A stretch of 64,000 bases of DNA from Streptomyces sp. CG 926 (GCF_003148825.1 NZ_QGGZ01000008.1:62001-126000); one strand, 5' to 3'. Positions 16,706-26,264 are shown, numbered from the stretch's first letter. Notes: generated by a model not told the origin, from the letters alone. Translations and numbers: made by a program.

Positions 16706-18043
16706 TCACGGCGTCGCGCAGTACTGGGCTTCCTTGCCGATCGAGCGGTACATGCAGTCGGCGTTCTCCAGCAGTTGCAGCACCGCGTCCTTGTTGCGCG
16801 TGGTCTCGCGGTCGATGACCTCGTCCGGCGGGTAGAAGCCGCCGCCGCCGCTCTCCGGGTACATCTCGAAGGTGTAGGAGAAGATCTTCTGGTTGCCCCA
16901 CAGCCAGTCGTCGATCGTCCCGTCCGTGATGTACAGGTCGCTCGACTGCTCCGGCGTGTAGCCGTTGCTCGCCGCCATGCTGGTGCCGATCTTCTTGTAG
17001 ACGGCGAGGTCGTCGGCGGTCAGGCCCGGGGCGGTGTCGTTGTAGGTGTAGCCGAACGGCCACAGGACGAGCTCGCTGTAGGTGTGGAAGTCGATGCCGG
17101 CCTTGATCTGCTGCTTGCCGCCGACGATCCGGCTGCGTACGAAGTCGGCGACGACCTTGACCTCGGGCGCCGACTCGCCGGCCGCGCCCCGGTAGGTCTC
17201 GGAGCTCTTGCTGCTGCTGGAGCCGCCGCAGCAGCCGAACTTGTAGTTCCAGTTGCGGTTCTCGTCCGTGCCGACGTAGGAGGAGCCGGCGTTCGGCTGC
17301 CGGTTCTTGCGCCAGGAGCGGTAGGAGCCGGTGGCGATGTCGTACTCGCCGCCGTCCGGGTTGAGGTCCGGGATGATCCAGATCTCGCGGCCGTTGACCG
17401 CGCTCGCGACCCGGGAGTCGCTGGTGTACTTGGAGGTGAACTCCTTGAGCAGGTACAGGGCCATCTCGACGGTCAGGTGCTCGCGCGCGTGCTGGTGGGC
17501 GGTGAAGAGCACCTCGGGCTCGGCCTCGTCCGTCGCGACGTTGTCGCTGATCTTGATGGCGATGAGGTCCCGGCCTTGGTACGACTTTCCGATCACCTGC
17601 TTGCTCGCGATCGCGGGGTACTGCGCGACGAGCTGGTTGATCTCCGCCGTCGCCTCGGCGTAGTTGTGGTACTTCGAGTCCGCCGAGGGGAAGTCCATCG
17701 GGCTCGCCGCGATGCCGGGCAGCGAGCGGTCCGGGGGTCCGGGCAGGGGCGTCAGCCGGTAGCCGAGCTCCTTGAGCTTCTTGGCCTGCATGGTGTCGGC
17801 GCTGACCACGACCGTGTGGTCGTCCACCTCGTCGATCGAGACGCCCGTGCGGAGCAGGGCGGTGCGGTCGGCGGCGGTGGAGGGGCCGTGGATCCGGTAC
17901 TGGACGATCGCCTCGTCCTGGGTGGCCGTGGAAGGGGTGGGCGGAGGGGAGGCCGTCGCGCTCATGCCGTAGGCGGGTGCGCCCAGCGCGAGCGCCAGCA
18001 GGGCCGCCGTGAGGGTGGCCCTTCGGCGGGTATGGAGCCGCAT
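16706..18043 (-). CDS. Secreted zinc carboxypeptidase, peptidase family M14
   Basis: 445 residues. A Sec signal peptide (MRLHTRRRATLTAALLALAL, cleavage near residue 30) precedes a propeptide-like region and an M14 domain from about 125. Zinc ligands are visible in FTAHQHAREHLTVEM (HxxE) and in AGIDFHTYSELVLWP (third His); the catalytic Glu is in YTFEMYP. The substrate-binding Arg/Asn pair is in GTDENRNWNY. Several C-terminal Cys likely form disulfides. Exported, it removes C-terminal residues from peptides. AGGAG precedes the ATG. Monocistronic, convergent with ridA. Confidence 0.92.
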   Translation of the reverse strand: MRLHTRRRATLTAALLALALGAPAYGMSATASPPPTPSTATQDEAIVQYRIHGPSTAADRTALLRTGVSIDEVDDHTVVVSADTMQAKKLKELGYRLTPLPGPPDRSLPGIAASPMDFPSADSKYHNYAEATAEINQLVAQYPAIASKQVIGKSYQGRDLIAIKISDNVATDEAEPEVLFTAHQHAREHLTVEMALYLLKEFTSKYTSDSRVASAVNGREIWIIPDLNPDGGEYDIATGSYRSWRKNRQPNAGSSYVGTDENRNWNYKFGCCGGSSSSKSSETYRGAAGESAPEVKVVADFVRSRIVGGKQQIKAGIDFHTYSELVLWPFGYTYNDTAPGLTADDLAVYKKIGTSMAASNGYTPEQSSDLYITDGTIDDWLWGNQKIFSYTFEMYPESGGGGFYPPDEVIDRETTRNKDAVLQLLENADCMYRSIGKEAQYCATP

Positions 18044-18169
18044 GCGTTCTCCTGGGTGGGGAGTGTGGGGGTAGCCGTGCGGACGCGCACAGCGTGCTCT
18101 CGTGGCATGTCCCGGTCAAGGACACGCTGTGTCGGCCGAACCGATTCCGGCCACCCCCACAGGTACCGC

Positions 18170-19873
18170 CTACGGGAGCCCGTGGACCTTGGGACCCACC
18201 GAGTTCGACCAAGCACTACCCGCCTTGGCGTCCCAGTTCGTCGACCAGGTCATCGCCCCGCGCAGCCCCGGGTAGGTCTTCGACGGCTTGAAGGAGCCGC
18301 AGCTCGTCCCCCTGGTCAGGCAGTCCAGGGCGTTGTTCACGACGGTCGGGGACACGTAGCCGCTGCCGGCGCCGCTGGGCGAGGCCGGGACGCCGATGCC
18401 GACCTGCGAGGGGTCGAGGCCGCCCTCCAGCTGGATGCAGGCCAGTGCGGTGAGGAAGTCCACCGAGCCCTGGGAGTAGACCTTGCCGTCGCAGCCGTTC
18501 ATCGAGCCGCTGTTGTAGTACTGCATGTTGACGACGGTGAGGATGTCCTTGATGTTCAGCGCCGTCTTGAAGTAGCCGCCCTGCGGGGACTGCATGTCGA
18601 TCGTCTGCGGGGCCATGGTGATGACGAGCGAGGAGCCGACCTTGGCGGACAGCGAGCGCAGGGCCTGCGTCATGTAGGTGGGGTTCAGGCCGTTCTCGAG
18701 GTCGATGTCGATGCCGGAGAACCCGTACTGCTGCATCAGGGCGTACGCGGAGTCGGCGAGGTTGTTCGCGGACGTCGAGTCGTTGACCGAGATGGTCCCC
18801 TTCTCGCCGCCGATCGAGAGGATGACCGACTTGCCGGCCGCCTTCTTCGCGGCGATGTCGGCCTTGAACCGGTCCACCGTGTAGCCGCCGAGGCCGGCCG
18901 AGTCGAGGTTGAAGGTGATGGCGCCGGGTGTGGTGGTGGCGTCGGCGAAGGAGACGGCGATGATGTCGTACTGCGCCGAGACGTCGGAGATCTTCTGGAC
19001 GGTCGCGCCGTTGTCGAAGTTCTGCCAGTAGCCGGTCAGGGCGTGCTTGGGGACGGCCGGGCCGGGGCCCGGACCGGGGTCGGTACCGGTGGTGGTGCCG
19101 GTCACCGGGGCGGACCTCGGGCCCTCGCCCGCCGCGTTGTACGCGCTCACCTGGAAGGAGTACGAGGTCGCGGCCGTGAGCCCGGTGATCTGGGTGGAGG
19201 CGGCGCCGCCGGTCACGGTCTTCACGCGGACGCCGTCCTGATACACGTAATAGCCGGTGGCCGAGCCGACCGCGTTCCACGAAAGGGTGAGGGCGTTCGC
19301 GCTCTGGCCGGAAACGGCCGGCCCGGCCGGGGCCCCGGGGACCGACGGGCCGGGGTCGGTGCCGCCTCCGCCGTCCGGGCCGAAGACGCTGAACTCGTCG
19401 ACGACGTAGGCCGGCTGGCCGTACCAGCCGTGCGTGTAGACGGTGACCTGGGTGGTGCCGGGGCCGGTGGTGAAGGTGGTGGAGAGCTTCTGCCAGCCGG
19501 TGCCCGACCCGGGCGTCCAGGTCGAGACGTCCTGGGTGCCGGTCCCGGTCGCGCCGAGATAGACGTAGCTGCCCTGGACCTGCGTGCTCAGCGTGTACGT
19601 CGAGTTCGGCTTGACCGTGACGGTCTGGCTGCAGCGGGCGTTGTCCTGGCCCGCCGGGGTGGCCTTCAGGGCGCCGGATCCGGCGTAGACGGGAGAGGAG
19701 ACGGAGGTGCCCGTTCCGCCCGTGCAGGACCAGTTGGCCAGGCCCGACTCGAAGCCGCCGTTGCGGGCGACGTTCACGTCGGCGGCCTGTGCGGTACCGG
19801 CGGCGAGCGCGGACAGGGCGCCCGCGGTCAGGGTGACGGCGATGGGGAGGGCGAGGGAGCGTATGCGGTTCAC
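18170..19873 (-). CDS. Secreted GH18 chitinase with CBM and fibronectin III domains
   Basis: 567 residues from the GTG at 19873, chosen because it opens directly into a signal peptide ending GTAQA-ADVN (about residue 29) and has GGAG upstream. Domain order: carbohydrate-binding module (about 30-168, starting NGGFESGLANWSC), a linker, a fibronectin III domain (about 175-260) and the GH18 catalytic domain (about 270-565). The GH18 signatures are SVILSIGGEKG and the catalytic motif GFSGIDIDLENG (Glu acid/base). It cleaves beta-1,4-N-acetylglucosamine chains outside the cell. A DasR-type operator lies 86-99 bp upstream of the start, as expected for Streptomyces chitinase genes. Confidence 0.95.
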   Translation of the reverse strand: MNRIRSLALPIAVTLTAGALSALAAGTAQAADVNVARNGGFESGLANWSCTGGTGTSVSSPVYAGSGALKATPAGQDNARCSQTVTVKPNSTYTLSTQVQGSYVYLGATGTGTQDVSTWTPGSGTGWQKLSTTFTTGPGTTQVTVYTHGWYGQPAYVVDEFSVFGPDGGGGTDPGPSVPGAPAGPAVSGQSANALTLSWNAVGSATGYYVYQDGVRVKTVTGGAASTQITGLTAATSYSFQVSAYNAAGEGPRSAPVTGTTTGTDPGPGPGPAVPKHALTGYWQNFDNGATVQKISDVSAQYDIIAVSFADATTTPGAITFNLDSAGLGGYTVDRFKADIAAKKAAGKSVILSIGGEKGTISVNDSTSANNLADSAYALMQQYGFSGIDIDLENGLNPTYMTQALRSLSAKVGSSLVITMAPQTIDMQSPQGGYFKTALNIKDILTVVNMQYYNSGSMNGCDGKVYSQGSVDFLTALACIQLEGGLDPSQVGIGVPASPSGAGSGYVSPTVVNNALDCLTRGTSCGSFKPSKTYPGLRGAMTWSTNWDAKAGSAWSNSVGPKVHGLP

Positions 19874-20294
19874 GTGGGCTCCGGTGGGGGGAGGGAAAGG
19901 GGTGTGGAAAGGGGCGGACCGAGTGGGGTGGGTCCGCTTCCAGGCGTTGACTGCCAAGTTGGTCCAGACCAATCCTCGTGTCAAGAGTCTTCGCGACGTG
20001 GCTTGAAACGGCCCGCTACGCGATCCCTGTTGTCCGGGTTTCCGCCGCCTGTGACGCGTGCTGTTAGCACGGGAATCCGCAAGGCCCTGCCCCGCCAGGG
20101 GTGACGCGGATATGGTGCTGGAGCAAGGGGGGAGCGGGTCGATCGGATGCGGTCGCGCAGTGCGGGCGCGGACGCGGGTAGTCCGTGACGACTCCGCGTC
20201 GAGTCCGCGTCAGGTCCGTGCCGAGCGCGCGCCGGGCACGTGAAGTGCCCGCGGCGTACTGGGCGTACGGGGGCGTACGTGGGGGAACGGGGGA
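19874..20294. other. Divergent intergenic region, chitinase / Tad cluster
   Basis: This 421-bp gap contains the dre site and, at 20057-20071, a perfect hairpin CGTGCT-GTT-AGCACG. The right part (20160-20290) is rich in GGGCGTACG-like direct repeats just before the first Tad gene. Promoters for both directions must lie here; I cannot place them confidently. No gene seen. Confidence 0.5.
19959..19972. promoter_or_regulatory. DasR responsive element (dre) upstream of chitinase
   Basis: TTGGTCCAGACCAA matches the core of the dre palindrome (consensus ACTGGTCTAGACCACT) and the repeats known from Streptomyces chitinase promoters. DasR is the GntR-family regulator of N-acetylglucosamine and chitin metabolism, released by phosphorylated aminosugars. 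Only one copy is seen. It lies 86 bp upstream of the chitinase GTG. Confidence 0.8.
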
Positions 20295-21197
20295 ATGCGC
20301 GTGCCGACCGCCATCGCTGTCACCAGCGCCGATCTGGTACTTCCGGCCCCTGACCGGCACACACCCGGCGCCGCCTTACTGCACCCGCCCGAGCAGCTCG
20401 ACCTGGAGGGCGCGCTCGCCGAGACGGGCGCCGTGCTGGAGCGGCACGGCCACCTCGTGGCCCTCGTACCGCCGTGGCTGCCGCGCTCCACCGTCCAACG
20501 GCTGCACACCGTACGCGCCATCCTGGAAACCGACCGGATCGCGCTCCTCGGCATCGATCTGCCGCCGCTGGGAACGGCCCTGCTGGCGCGTCAGCTGCGC
20601 CAGCTCAGCGTCTGCGACTTCAGCCCCGGAATCATCGCCTCCGCGGCCCGGCTGCTGCCCCACTACATCTACGCGGGCGCCCTGCTGGGCTCGGTCGCCA
20701 AACTCGACCGGGTCCGGGTGCCGGTCGGCCTCGGCGCCCACGCCAGATCCTGGTCGCCGAGCGCGCAGTTCGCCGTCATGGCCCACCCGAAACCGCACCT
20801 GGCGAAGCTGGGCACGAACTCCCAGGGCGCGCACGGCCCCCGCGGCGCCGTACTGCCCGCCGGCCCCGAGTTCGCCACGCACCTCACCTTCGCCCGCGGC
20901 CAGCTCGCCTCCGACTGGGTCACGGCCGAACTGGCCCCCGCCTGGCAGGTGCAGGGCGTCCTGGAGAACCCGCTGCCGGCCTCGTCCCCCGGCTGGTGGG
21001 GCACCCCGAAGCTGGTCGAGTTCGCCGCCGGCATCCCGGACCTGTCCGTGCTCTACCAACTGGTCGCCTCGGTCCGCCGGGAGGAGTGCCGCTGGTGCGG
21101 CCTCGAACTCATCGGCGACCGCTGCGGCTTCTGCGCGGCGCCGCTCACCGCACCGCCGCCGCCCACGCCCGCGCGCACCGCCCGTTCCAGACCCTGA
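20295..21197 (+). CDS. Conserved hypothetical protein, first gene of the Tad cluster, with TTA codon
   Basis: 300 residues of unknown function. The C-terminus holds a compact zinc-ribbon-like pattern, CRWCGLELIGDRCGFC (two CxxC pairs, about 272-287), followed by a Pro/Ala tail. No signal peptide or clear membrane helix. Codon 28 is a TTA leucine (20376-20378), very rare in this GC-rich genome and dependent on the bldA tRNA in Streptomyces. It lies 48 bp before the CpaB-like gene, so its translation may influence the whole cluster. Its role in pilus biogenesis is inferred from position only. Confidence 0.75.
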   Translation: MRVPTAIAVTSADLVLPAPDRHTPGAALLHPPEQLDLEGALAETGAVLERHGHLVALVPPWLPRSTVQRLHTVRAILETDRIALLGIDLPPLGTALLARQLRQLSVCDFSPGIIASAARLLPHYIYAGALLGSVAKLDRVRVPVGLGAHARSWSPSAQFAVMAHPKPHLAKLGTNSQGAHGPRGAVLPAGPEFATHLTFARGQLASDWVTAELAPAWQVQGVLENPLPASSPGWWGTPKLVEFAAGIPDLSVLYQLVASVRREECRWCGLELIGDRCGFCAAPLTAPPPPTPARTARSRP

Positions 21198-21245
21198 TCA
21201 CTCGAACGCACGAATGAATGAAGAACGGCGAGGTAGGTAAGGCCC

Positions 21246-21947
21246 ATGAACTCACGCCAGCGCCGCGGCGTCATCCTGCTGCTCCTGTCGGTCCTGTGCG
21301 CACTGGGGGCCTTCGCCGGAGTCCTCGTGGTGATCGGCGACGTCAATTCCAAGGTCGGCGCCGAGGTCGTCGCCTACCGGGCCAAGGGCGACATAGCCCC
21401 GTACAGCCCTTTGTCGGCCGCGCAGTTCGAGGAGGTCAGGATCCCCGAGCGGTGGCTGTCCGACACCGCCGTCTCCGACCTCGGCGCGCTCAAGGACAAG
21501 ATCGCGCTCACCACCCTGAAGAAGGGGTCGTTGCTCCAGGCGGACATGTTCGTCGACCGGCCGCAGCTGCAGCCCGGTGAGCAGGAGATCGCCATCATGA
21601 TCGACGCGGCCACGGGCGTGGCCGGGAAGATCACCTCCGGCGCCAAGGTCAACATCCTCGCCACCTTCAAGGGGGCCAAGGACACCGACCCCTCGCGGTC
21701 GGTGATCATCGTGGCCAACGCCCGGGTCCTGGGCGTCGGCAAGCTCACCGCCCTGGACAAGGACACCGATCGCAAGGGCCCCGCCGAGGCCGTTCCGATC
21801 ACCTTCGCCCTGAGCACCAAGGACACCCAGCGCGTCGCCTACGCCGAGTCCTTCGCGGAGCACGTACGCCTGGCCCTGGTGGCCCCCGGCACCGATTCGG
21901 CGCCCGCCCCGGGCGACCGCACGTACACCCTCGACGGGGACAGGTGA
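21246..21947 (+). CDS. cpaB: CpaB/RcpC-like Flp pilus assembly protein
   Basis: 233 residues: one N-terminal membrane helix (about 8-31, VILLLLSVLCALGAFAGVLV) then an SAF domain (about 40-100: YRAKGDIAPYSPLSAAQFE, LTTLKKGSLLQADMF) and an RcpC-like domain with ITSGAKVNILATF. In diderms this protein works with the secretin; here, with no secretin, it should act in the cell wall around the pilus. A GAGG-type site precedes the ATG. Followed after 7 bp by tadZ. Confidence 0.83.
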   Translation: MNSRQRRGVILLLLSVLCALGAFAGVLVVIGDVNSKVGAEVVAYRAKGDIAPYSPLSAAQFEEVRIPERWLSDTAVSDLGALKDKIALTTLKKGSLLQADMFVDRPQLQPGEQEIAIMIDAATGVAGKITSGAKVNILATFKGAKDTDPSRSVIIVANARVLGVGKLTALDKDTDRKGPAEAVPITFALSTKDTQRVAYAESFAEHVRLALVAPGTDSAPAPGDRTYTLDGDR

Positions 21948-21954
21948 GGCCCGG

Positions 21955-23229
21955 ATGACCACCCGAATCCTCCCCGCGGTCGGCGACCCGGACGCCGCGC
22001 GCGCCATCGTGACGCTGCTCAGCCAGCTGCCGGCCGCCGAGCCGGCCGCCCCCGTCCCGGACGCGACCACGCTCCTGGACACCCTGGCCCGTCTCGCCGC
22101 CGACTCCATCGACGAACTCCCCGAGGTCGTCCTCGTCCACGAGCGGATCGGCCCGGTCCCCGCCCTGGAACTCATCCGGGAGGTCGCCCTGCGCTTCCCG
22201 GCCGTGGGCGTCGTCCTGGTCTCCTCGGACTCCGGCCCCGGGCTCTTCTCCGCCGCCATGGACTCGGGCGCGCGCGGCCTGATCGGCCTCCCGCTCTCCT
22301 ACGAGGAACTCGCCGCCCGTGTCCAGGCCGCCGCCCAGTGGTCCGTGGGCGTACGCCGCCACCTCGGCGGCGGCGCCTCCGCCGACGTCTTCACCGGTCC
22401 GGGCGGCCGGGTCGTCACGGTCACCGGAGCCAAGGGCGGCGTGGGCACCACCTTCACCGCCGTGCAGTTCGCGCTGGCCGCGGCCGCCTCCGGGCGGCGT
22501 ACCGCACTGGTCGACCTGGACCTCCAGGCGGGCGACGTGGGCTCGTACCTCGACGTGCAGTTCCGGCGCTCGGTCGCGGACCTCGCCGGGATCCAGGACA
22601 TCTCCCCCCGGGTCCTCCAGGACGCCGTCTACGACGACGCCTCGGGTCTGGCGCTGCTGCTGGCCCCGGCGGACGGGGAACGCGGCGAGGAGGTCGACGA
22701 CCGGGCCGCCCGGCACATCGTCGGAGCCCTGCGCAGCCGCTACGAACTCGTCGTCGTCGACTGCGGCACCCAGGTCACCGGGGCCAACGCGGCCGCCGTG
22801 GAGATGGCGGACGTGGCGGTGCTGGTCACCACCCCGGACGTGGTCGCGGTCCGGGCGGCGAAGCGGATGGTCCGGATGTGGGAACGGCTCCAGGTGCGCA
22901 AGGCGGAGGACACCGCGATGGTCGTCAACCGCTGGAGCAAGCACACGGAGATCCAGCCCGCCCTGATCGAGAAGATCACCAAGACCCGCGCCACCCGCAC
23001 CCCGGTCCCGGCCGCGTTCAAGGAACTCCAGGCCGTGGTCGACGCGGGCCGCGTCCAGGACCTCGACAACCGCTCGACGGTCAAACAGGCCCTGTGGACC
23101 CTGGCCGGCGAACTGGGCCTGCTGTCGACCCCGGACCCCACCCCGACCGCCGCCACCGCCCCGGGCGCCTCGCTCGCGGTCCGCGCGTCGGGCCCGGTGG
23201 CCCGCCTGCGCCGCGGCCGGGAGGGCTGA
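21955..23229 (+). CDS. tadZ: TadZ/CpaE-like pilus localisation ATPase
   Basis: 424 residues. An N-terminal degenerate receiver-like domain (about 1-125, LIGLPLSYEELAARVQ) precedes a MinD/ParA-type ATPase with the deviant Walker A motif GAKGGVGTT (158-166), LVDLDLQAGDVGSYLD and the Walker B-like YELVVVDCGTQ. TadZ/CpaE positions the Tad machinery at the membrane. The C-terminal 60 residues are Pro/Ala-rich. Spacing to neighbours is 7 and 3 bp. Confidence 0.9.
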   Translation: MTTRILPAVGDPDAARAIVTLLSQLPAAEPAAPVPDATTLLDTLARLAADSIDELPEVVLVHERIGPVPALELIREVALRFPAVGVVLVSSDSGPGLFSAAMDSGARGLIGLPLSYEELAARVQAAAQWSVGVRRHLGGGASADVFTGPGGRVVTVTGAKGGVGTTFTAVQFALAAAASGRRTALVDLDLQAGDVGSYLDVQFRRSVADLAGIQDISPRVLQDAVYDDASGLALLLAPADGERGEEVDDRAARHIVGALRSRYELVVVDCGTQVTGANAAAVEMADVAVLVTTPDVVAVRAAKRMVRMWERLQVRKAEDTAMVVNRWSKHTEIQPALIEKITKTRATRTPVPAAFKELQAVVDAGRVQDLDNRSTVKQALWTLAGELGLLSTPDPTPTAATAPGASLAVRASGPVARLRRGREG

Positions 23230-23232
23230 CGC

Positions 23233-23595
23233 ATGCCCGCCCGCAGACCGGGGCGCGGGGACCGGGGCCAGGTGGCGATCGAGTTCGTGGGCACGGTGCC
23301 GCTGATCCTGCTGCTGGTGGCGGCGGTGTGGGAGTGCGTACTGATCGGCTACGCCTTCTCCCTGGCGGGCAACGCGGCGGACGAGGCGGCGCGGGCGGGG
23401 GCGGTGGGGCGCTCCTGCGAGGAGGCGGCCCACGCGCACGTCGGTTCCGCGTGGAACATGGGCGTGGAGTGCGGGACGTCCGGCGAGGTATCAACGGCCA
23501 AGGTCACCCTGAACCTTCCGATCATCATTCCGGCTCTGAACATCGGCGTCCCCATCGTGGGTGAGGCCGGCTCCTCGCATGAGGAGGAGGACTGA
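23233..23595 (+). CDS. tadE: TadE-like pseudopilin
   Basis: 120 residues. The prepilin-type N-terminus reads RGDRG/QVAIEFVG, with Gly at -1 and Glu at +5, followed by a hydrophobic stretch (VPLILLLVAAVWECVLIGYA) and a short exported domain with Cys residues. TadE proteins are minor pseudopilins processed by the prepilin peptidase. GGGAGG overlaps the end of tadZ just upstream of the ATG. Confidence 0.85.
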   Translation: MPARRPGRGDRGQVAIEFVGTVPLILLLVAAVWECVLIGYAFSLAGNAADEAARAGAVGRSCEEAAHAHVGSAWNMGVECGTSGEVSTAKVTLNLPIIIPALNIGVPIVGEAGSSHEEED

Positions 23596-23596
23596 C

Positions 23597-23983
23597 ATGG
23601 ATCGGCTGCGCAACCGGCGCTCGCTCCTGACGAAGGACCGGGGGCAGGCAACCCTGGAGTACCTCGGCTTCCTCCCGATCATGATTTTGGTCGCGCTCTG
23701 CGGCATCCAGCTGGGCTGGACCGCGTACGTCGTGCAGCAGGCGCAGACCGCAGCGCGTACGGCGGCACGCGTGGAGGCCCGCAAGCCGGACGCGGGAACG
23801 GCGGCAGGCCTGGCGGCGATCAAGGAAAGCCTGCGTCCCCGTGCCTCGATCGCCATCAGCAAGCCAGGGGACGCCGTCACGGCAACAGTCCGCATCTCGA
23901 TCAAGTCCATCGTGCCGGGCGTGGGCGAACAGTCCGTCACGCGCACGGCCACCATGCCCAACGACGACCCGGAGGGACCCTGA
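23597..23983 (+). CDS. Second TadE/TadF-like pseudopilin
   Basis: 128 residues from the ATG at 23597 (GAGGAGGAGG upstream). The cleavage region is KDRG/QATLEYLG, again with Glu at +5 and Tyr at +6, followed by FLPIMILVALCGIQLGWTAY and a short domain rich in Ala and Arg (VVQQAQTAARTAARVEA). It is a paralogue of the preceding gene. It starts 1 bp after that gene's stop, and tadA follows after 2 bp. Confidence 0.83.
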   Translation: MDRLRNRRSLLTKDRGQATLEYLGFLPIMILVALCGIQLGWTAYVVQQAQTAARTAARVEARKPDAGTAAGLAAIKESLRPRASIAISKPGDAVTATVRISIKSIVPGVGEQSVTRTATMPNDDPEGP

Positions 23984-23985
23984 CC

Positions 23986-25329
23986 ATGAGCCTTCGTTCC
24001 AGGGTCAACACCCCCGACGAATCGCACAGCCCGCGTGAGGACGGCCGGTTGATCTCCTCCTACCGCGCCAAGCTGCTGGAGGAGATCGATCTCGCCGAGA
24101 TGTCCGCGCTCGCGCCGGCCGAGCGCCGGGCGCGCCTGGAGCGCGTACTCGGCCACATCATCAGCCGCGAGGGACCCGTCCTCTCCACCGTCGAGCGCGC
24201 CCAACTGATCCGTCGCGTCGTCGACGAGGCCCTCGGGCTCGGCGTCCTCGAACCGCTCCTGGAAGACGCCTCGATCTCCGAGATCATGGTCAACGGCCCC
24301 GACCACATCTATGTGGAACGCGCCGGCCGCGTCGAACAGCTTCCCATCCGCTTCGCCTCGCACGAACAGCTGATGCAGACCATCGAGCGCATCGTCTCCA
24401 CCGTCAACCGGCGCGTGGACGAGGCCAATCCGATGGTCGACGCACGCCTGCCCAGCGGCGAGCGCGTCAACGTCATCATCCCGCCGCTCTCCCTGACCGG
24501 CGCCACCCTCACCATCCGCCGCTTCCCTCGCGCCTTCACCCTGCACGAGATGATCGCCCTCGGCTCGCTCGACGAGCAGATGCTGATCCTGCTGTCCGGG
24601 CTCGTCGGGGCGAAGATGAACGTGATCGTCTCCGGGGCCACCGGCACCGGCAAGACCACCCTCCTCAACGCCCTCTCCGGCCTGATCCCCGAGGGCGAAC
24701 GCATCATCACCATCGAGGATTCGGCCGAACTCCAGCTCCAGCAGGCCCACGTCATCCGCCTCGAATCGCGTCCCGCGAACGTGGAGGGCAAGGGCCAGAT
24801 CACCATCCGCGACCTCGTACGCAACTCCCTGCGCATGCGCCCCGACCGCATCATCGTCGGCGAGGTCCGCGGCGGCGAGACCCTCGACATGCTCCAGGCG
24901 ATGTCCACCGGCCACGACGGCTCGCTGGCCACCGTCCACGCCAACAGCTCCTCGGACGCGCTGATGCGCCTGCAGACGCTCGCCTCCATGTCGGAGGTCG
25001 ACGTGCCCTTCGAAGCGCTCCAGGACCAGATCAACAGCGCGGTCAACGTCATCGTCCAGCTGACCCGCTTCGGCGACGGCTCGCGCCGCATCACCGAGAT
25101 CTCGATCCTCGACTCTCACGGGCATGAGCCCTTCCGCATCACCACCGTGTGCCGCTTCGCCGCGCAGCCCATGGGAGGGGACGGGCGGGTGCACGGCCAC
25201 TTCCTGTACTACCCACTTCCCCGCCTTGTCGCGGAACGCCTGTACATGAACAACCAGCCCATCCCGCAGGCCTTCGGCGTCGCACCCGAAGACCCCCTGA
25301 CCGCCCGCATCACCCGGACCGCCTTGTGA
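23986..25329 (+). CDS. tadA: TadA/CpaF secretion ATPase
   Basis: 447 residues, cytoplasmic hexameric traffic ATPase powering Flp pilus assembly. Visible: the N-terminal domain with LLEDASISEIMVNGPDHIYV, Walker A GATGTGKTT (217-225), an Asp box around IITIEDSAELQL, Walker B-like IIVGEVRGGETLDML and the His box GHDGSLATVHANSS. GGAGGG precedes the ATG. Its TGA overlaps the tadB GTG. Confidence 0.96.
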   Translation: MSLRSRVNTPDESHSPREDGRLISSYRAKLLEEIDLAEMSALAPAERRARLERVLGHIISREGPVLSTVERAQLIRRVVDEALGLGVLEPLLEDASISEIMVNGPDHIYVERAGRVEQLPIRFASHEQLMQTIERIVSTVNRRVDEANPMVDARLPSGERVNVIIPPLSLTGATLTIRRFPRAFTLHEMIALGSLDEQMLILLSGLVGAKMNVIVSGATGTGKTTLLNALSGLIPEGERIITIEDSAELQLQQAHVIRLESRPANVEGKGQITIRDLVRNSLRMRPDRIIVGEVRGGETLDMLQAMSTGHDGSLATVHANSSSDALMRLQTLASMSEVDVPFEALQDQINSAVNVIVQLTRFGDGSRRITEISILDSHGHEPFRITTVCRFAAQPMGGDGRVHGHFLYYPLPRLVAERLYMNNQPIPQAFGVAPEDPLTARITRTAL

Positions 25330-26264
25330 ACCCACTGATCCTTGCCACTCTCGGCGTCACGCTGCTGGGCTGCGTATTCGTCGTCGTGGGCCTCCAGGCG
25401 TACTTGGCCGGCCGTGCCCAGCGCGCCGCCCTCATCGAGCGCCTGTCCGCAAGCGGAGTCCCCGAACCCCTGGGACGTGTACGCCGCTTCCGGAAGGTCG
25501 ACCGCCGACTGCGCAAGACTGCCTTGGGCCGCCGCATCGAGATCAAGCTCGGGGTGACCGGCCTGGACCTGACCGTCGGCGAGTACTTCGTCTACATGTG
25601 CGCGGCGATCGCCGGGATATGGCTCATCTCGGCCTCCTTTCTCGCACCCTTCTTCGGACCGGTCGCCGGTCTCATCGGAGTGTGGGCTGCCAACGCCTTC
25701 CTCAACTGGCAGCGGGCGCGCCGCACCGAACGCTTCATCAACCAGCTTCCGGACCTCGCCCGTATCCTCGCCAATGCCACTCAGGCCGGCCTCGCCCTGC
25801 GCACGGCCATCGGCATAGCGGCCGAAGAGCTCGAAGCCCCCGCCGGCGAGGAACTCGCGCGCGTCACGGACCGGCTCGCCGTCGGCCACTCAATCGAAGA
25901 GGCACTCGGTGAGATCTCCGAACGGTTGCCCTCGCGCGAGCTGGTCGTACTCGTCTCCACCCTCGTGCTGTCCGCCCGTGCGGGCGGCGCGATCGTGGAC
26001 AGCCTCCGCAACCTGACGGTGACCCTGGAACAGCGCAAGGAGACGAGGCGCGAGATCCGCACCCAGCTCTCCCAGGTCACTGTGACTGCCTACCTGGTAC
26101 CGATCCTGGGCGTCGGCTCGCTGCTCCTCGTCGACACGATGATGCCGGGCGCCTTGGACCGGATGACCGGCTCCGTCATCGGGCAGACCGCCGTCCTGGT
26201 CGCCCTCGGCCTCTTCGCCCTCGGCTTCGTCCTCATCCGCCGCCTGTCCAAGATCGACGTATGA
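25326..26264 (+). CDS. tadB: TadB-like inner membrane platform protein
   Basis: 312 residues. The GTG at 25326 is coupled to the tadA stop (GTGA). Hydrophobic segments lie near 3-23, 90-130 and at the C-terminus (about 255-305). The T2SSF domain carries FINQLPDLARILANATQAG, LRTAIGIAAEELEAP and LSARAGGAIVDSL. With TadC it forms the membrane platform that TadA drives. Confidence 0.9.
   Translation: MNPLILATLGVTLLGCVFVVVGLQAYLAGRAQRAALIERLSASGVPEPLGRVRRFRKVDRRLRKTALGRRIEIKLGVTGLDLTVGEYFVYMCAAIAGIWLISASFLAPFFGPVAGLIGVWAANAFLNWQRARRTERFINQLPDLARILANATQAGLALRTAIGIAAEELEAPAGEELARVTDRLAVGHSIEEALGEISERLPSRELVVLVSTLVLSARAGGAIVDSLRNLTVTLEQRKETRREIRTQLSQVTVTAYLVPILGVGSLLLVDTMMPGALDRMTGSVIGQTAVLVALGLFALGFVLIRRLSKIDV

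Noticed and set aside
16676..20104. A 1142-codon rightward open frame
   Set aside because: Opposite the carboxypeptidase and chitinase genes, both with clear catalytic motifs; biased composition only.
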